From NCBI RefSeq assembly GCF_008831285.2, contig NC_045145.1, positions 7,748,802 through 7,812,801 of the forward strand: a stretch of 64,000 nt of DNA, given 5' to 3'. Under the pieces are notes generated by a model. The model worked only from the letters and a program-made list of their open reading frames with translations, ran no database searches and was not told where the DNA came from. This document shows positions 59,831-64,000 of the stretch, piece after piece. The DNA is from Nymphaea colorata. Taxonomy: Eukaryota; Streptophyta; Magnoliopsida; Nymphaeales; Nymphaeaceae. How positions within the stretch are numbered: position 1 is the first letter of the stretch; the number at the start of each line of letters is the position of its first letter. The position numbers and the translations under genes were made by a program.

Positions 59831-62800
59831 ATTAATGTAAATTTTTTAATTAATCTTATATCGTATACATGATCAATATAAATCATAAAATTTAATGAAG
59901 ATATAAAGAAATTGTCAAGTAATTGGCTCCAACTCTATCCTCTTTCATGTATTTTCATCTTAAAATAAAAAATGAATTCATGAAAAACATCAAAGTTATC
60001 CACTAGAGATTTTTGTGGAATAAAAATTCCACGCCTAAAATTGCCACTTGGGTTTCATTGTTTGGAATAATTATAGATAGAAAACTATTCAGATTTTAAT
60101 GTAGAAAAATGGTATTTTGGGGATTAAAAACTTCCGTTAGATGATAATCAAATTTTCTGTTTCTAATTTCTGTCATACTTAAAAAGGTGAAATTTGTCAT
60201 GATGTCAAGTCTTAAAATGAGTAGTCCTCATGTGAAAAACTAGGAATCCTATCAAAGAAATTAGTCTATTTCTAAACATGTTTCAAACTACGGTAAGTGA
60301 AATAAAGGTTCTTCTAATCAATTTACAAAAATGAACATATCTTTTAAAACAGAGGGCAATGGAAAGGAGATCAAACTGAAAGGGGTTGGGAAAAAATGAT
60401 GAATTAAACATCCTCACCAAGGTAAAAGAAATGTCACATAAGAACACACAAAGAAAATCAGAGAAATTCAAGCTTCATATACAAAATAAATTTCATGAAA
60501 CAAGATATGAAAAACAATGCATGAATTGGAAAAGTATCTTCCCATCCCACCCAACCAATTCCTTTAATGGTTGCAAAACTCAAATTTGCAGATACTACAA
60601 TTAAGGTAGCAATTTGGAATAAGCCCAACTTATGTTTCTAAAGTTTGAAGCATGATTAAAGGTTTTAAGAAATGAGAGCAAAACTTAGCAGCTGAGAAAT
60701 AACAAATGAACTGCCAAGGAAAAAAAAAACAAATAGCACTTGACAAATGACCAACTCCCACTATGAGTGGCAAATATAAAAGCCTGTCTCCATGCAGATA
60801 ACCAGAGTAGCATTTAGAAAACCAAGTATGTGTGAACAAAATCTAAATTGCATCCAAAATGTTCATACAAACCAACAAAACCCTACATTATTAACCATAC
60901 CTAGCTACTATGAGGTTACATATTCAAGCAACTCCTTATACAATCAACAATCTGAAAATAATGGAACATCCATAGTTAGAAAGGAAAATATATACTTTAA
61001 AATGTTCGTAAGTTTTGCACCAATCAAAGAAAACACAACCTTACCCTTAAAGTACATTTACCAGTAACGCAACAATGTATTAGCCGTCCCACTCAGGCTG
61101 TTTTTGGAACCCATGGCACAAGATACCACAACAAACAAGACTAGACGAAGGTTGCCAAAGAAGGACGTGGAAGTTGCTTTCAGTCATGAATTCCCCTCAC
61201 TGTTTTAAAAGTGACCAAGCCCCAATTTGCCTTTTAGGGGCCTAACGCCTACCCCTTGTGTACCAGCTAAAACTTTTGATTGCTTGGACAATAAACACAT
61301 TGAAAAGTGAGAGATGCAAAGTAAAAGAAACAAAAAAACTACGAAAAACCAGATGTTTACCAAACATACATATTATTCACAAACATCAAACCAACCAGTC
61401 CACGCAACAGGCCATCCCCTCCTCCAGAAAAGGAGAAACCTCTTCATCACGTAAAGAGCTTTTTTATTTTCTTCCAGAATACCTCTAATAAAGAACAAAA
61501 CATGCTAATCTTGGGTTGCCATAAGGATTTGCAAGCTTCCTTTCAAAGTCTTGACTTGGAGGTGGACAGCTTTCTCAAACATCTCCTGTTTGAAGGGAGG
61601 GACTCAGGGTTTTGTTAACAATCCTTGTTATTTGGAAGCAATATTGATACCAAAACACTAGTGAGAGATAGAGACAGCAATTCTGACTTCACTTTCAGCA
61701 CCACTTATGAGAGAATGTTCTTGGAACTCCAACTCATTTTTGCCATAAAATATTGAGCAAGGGCATTTTTAGGCAGATCATCTTTTGTCATTATCTGAAG
61801 GAGATTCTAATGTAAGTCAGGTAGAAATGGCACTTTCCTATCCTTAATAAAAAATGAACTAAATGCACAATGTGATAGTGTTCAAAAAATGGAACTTGGT
61901 TGTAATTCAATGGGCTGGAGGCAATAAATTAATCTAAAATTCACTCATTTCCAAGAAAAGTACCTAGTTCATATAATTTTACCATCAGAGGCAGCAAGAC
62001 AGTCTATGGATTTTTGCTCCAGCCATCATCCCAAATCATGGTGAAACTACTTACACCTATCATAAGCCGTTAAATTATATGAAGTAATTCAAAGGAAGAA
62101 ACCACCTGTTCATTTGATTTGCCAATCTTATGCATAGTTATGCTTTATGACGTGGCTACAAACAGAAGGGGAATGGTATGTCCATCACATGTAATATCAT
62201 CCAAGTTAGTCTTGCATTCTTTTGAAGAAACACCAGCAAGAAAGCTTGAGGATTAGATGACTAAGCCTGCCATAGTGGTAGCAACTGTGCTGCTTTTGTA
62301 TCAGTCGATATTGACAATATGTTTTTCTTTCATAACTATACAAACTAAGAATAGAATCATCATTACGGAACAAATCATTGTTAATGTACAATCTTTCATA
62401 AACTGAAGAAAGGCAAATTGATTGTACATTTGTGCAAACACAAGCCTTGCTAAATTTCTGTTGAGCTGATTGATGAAGTAGTCATATGAAGCAACTACAA
62501 TGCTCTTGTTGGCATCTAGATAAAAATGTCAATTTCCTTGTCAACCTTCACTAGAGCTGATTTATGATGATCAATGACAGCAACCTTGATACCAATGAAG
62601 GATTTATGATGAGCATAAACATGTAGTAGATAACATATACCATTGATAAGGATAGAAATGATATAGCAAATTCATCATGTTCATTAAGTTAAACATAACC
62701 ATGAAACAAAAAACAAAATATTTTCATTGTACAAGTACTAGAAAACATTCGGACATAAAACAAGCAACATTAACATGAAAATGGGAACGAAAAACTTGAT

Positions 62801-63616
62801 TAGATAAACTGACTACTAAAGTCTGAAAATCTATGTGAATAAAGTGTATATACAAGATGCACGATAGGAATTCATAACCAGATCAGAGAAACCAGCACAT
62901 GATAAAATATGACCAAATGCATCGGATTCAATTTGTTCTGACTCATCCTTTCATACACTAATTTACTACTAATATATTTGTGTTATTATTAGTTTTTTGT
63001 TTATATTGCATATATTTTTATTGTGCTTAATTTTATTTTTGCTTCATAATCCATGAACATTATAGAATGCATGATAAAAGATAGACTGGTGAGTGGTCAG
63101 CTGCATCTCATGATGATCAAGTTTGTTTTCCTTGATTATAAGAGAGAATTGCAAAGGGTAAAAATCAGAGAGCTTGTAAGTGAACAAAAAAATAACTTGA
63201 ACGTTTTGAGAAATTAGTCAACTTCAAACAACATAGAATAATCAACCTCAATTGTACCACATTTAGGACGACTACAAAGCTAAAATCACAAAGAAATTAA
63301 TGAACTGAATCAAATTGGAAGGAATATTACCTACTAACTTAACCCAAATATTGGACAACCAAGTTGTTAACAATAGCATTGGATTCTTGCTGGAAAATGG
63401 CAACCAAAATAGAACCAACAATTGGAACAAAACAGCTGACCTATATATATAGAGAGAGATGTATACACACACACACACACATATATATAGACACCCACAC
63501 AAATATATACACTAACATCCTCCTCATAAGGAAATCGGCTTTGCAATATACTTGGTATGCAGCTTTCCCGATCCACTATGTTGTGGATGAGTCCTACCCA
63601 AGGCATGGGCATCAGA
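59831..63616. other. AT-rich stretch without recognised gene
   Basis: No frame resembles a known family; all are short and AT-biased. Small (CA)n and (TA)n runs lie at 63461-63488. I see no tRNA, rRNA or LTR here. Confidence 0.5.
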
Positions 63617-63813
63617 CACTACAACAAATTCCTACAAGAGAATTTGTTAAACAAGCAGGAGCAAAGTAACAACATTGTCTAAGAACATGCAATTTTTAGT
63701 TGCAAAGATTAGATAACCTTGTAATTTAGTCCCATTTGGTAAAAAACTTCACATAGATGTTCTGCAGGTGAGGGAGGTCCACCATCTAAACATAGAGGAA
63801 GAACTTTTCAAGC

Positions 63814-63844
<31 letters not shown>

Positions 63845-64000
63845 ATCAGACAAATTGAACTCAGCAGGTTCTCATGAGAAAAATTCTAATACAAGTATAA
63901 TAGAGCATGCAATTAAACAAAAAACATGCACAACAAACACATGCTTAAGTTTTACCACAATTTATCATGCCTATGTCTACATAGCATTTGCACCCACTTC
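63617..64000. mobile_element. CACTA-like left end running out of window
   Basis: CACTACAACAAATTCCTAC at 63617 matches the left-end consensus of CACTA elements and shares its first ten bases with the element at 7991. The rest would lie beyond the window. A (TA)n run is at 63817-63843. Confidence 0.4.

Overview
The window reads as repeat-rich, AT-rich nuclear DNA of a flowering plant. The evidence is Ty1/copia, Ty3/gypsy, hAT, CACTA and PIF/Harbinger elements with plant-type proteins, intron-containing genes, long (TA)n tracts, a plant-type 5S rRNA-like sequence, and a small family of heavy-metal-associated (HMA) proteins of the proline-rich HIPP/Pi21-like kind. The sequence does not let me name the species. 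Almost everything that once coded here is a decayed transposon; the only gene with a fully intact frame and splice sites is the HMA gene at 49910-51074 (minus).

Layout. 0-5.4 kb: an orphan kelch-repeat exon (minus), a decayed PIF/Harbinger transposase (minus), then a small Tourist-like MITE flanked by TTA. 5.4-8 kb: no gene, a compound microsatellite. 7991-14549: a CACTA-type element with a 10-bp terminal inverted repeat and AGA target duplication, containing a complete but dead hAT element (9500-12839) with a perfect 8-bp target duplication. 14.9-16.5 kb: copia relic A (minus), followed by a 182-bp hAT MITE with a perfect 8-bp duplication. 17-21 kb: AT-rich, no gene. 21175-25506: copia element B (minus) with both LTRs and an initiator-Met-type primer-binding site, pol heavily mutated.

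26.8-53.2 kb: the HMA cluster. An HMA pseudogene (26.8-28 kb), an HMA copy with a one-base frameshift (29.7-30.6 kb) and the intact copy (49.9-51.1 kb) lie on the minus strand, and their flanks align for several kb. This is an old tandem duplication of roughly 21 kb spacing. The first unit is split by a 6.9-kb copia element C (31155-38081; 408-bp LTRs about 93% identical by eye, AAAGA target duplication), a long (TA)n tract and a hAT-like MITE. Between the units lie a 5S-rRNA-like sequence beside LTR-like borders (probably a Cassandra TRIM), a non-autonomous hAT with a GC-rich exon-like insert (44818-45708), and copia relic D (46.8-48.4 kb, minus).

53.2-64 kb: an LTR fragment (minus), a gypsy 5' end (primer-binding site, gag, start of protease, plus strand) cut off at about 59.5 kb by a repeat-rich transposon end, then AT-rich DNA without recognisable genes, and a CACTA-like left end at 63617 leading out of the window.

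The genes do not form a pathway. The biology on show is a degenerating tandem HMA family into which several waves of transposons have inserted. I found no CRISPR array, operon or recognisably new enzymatic system.
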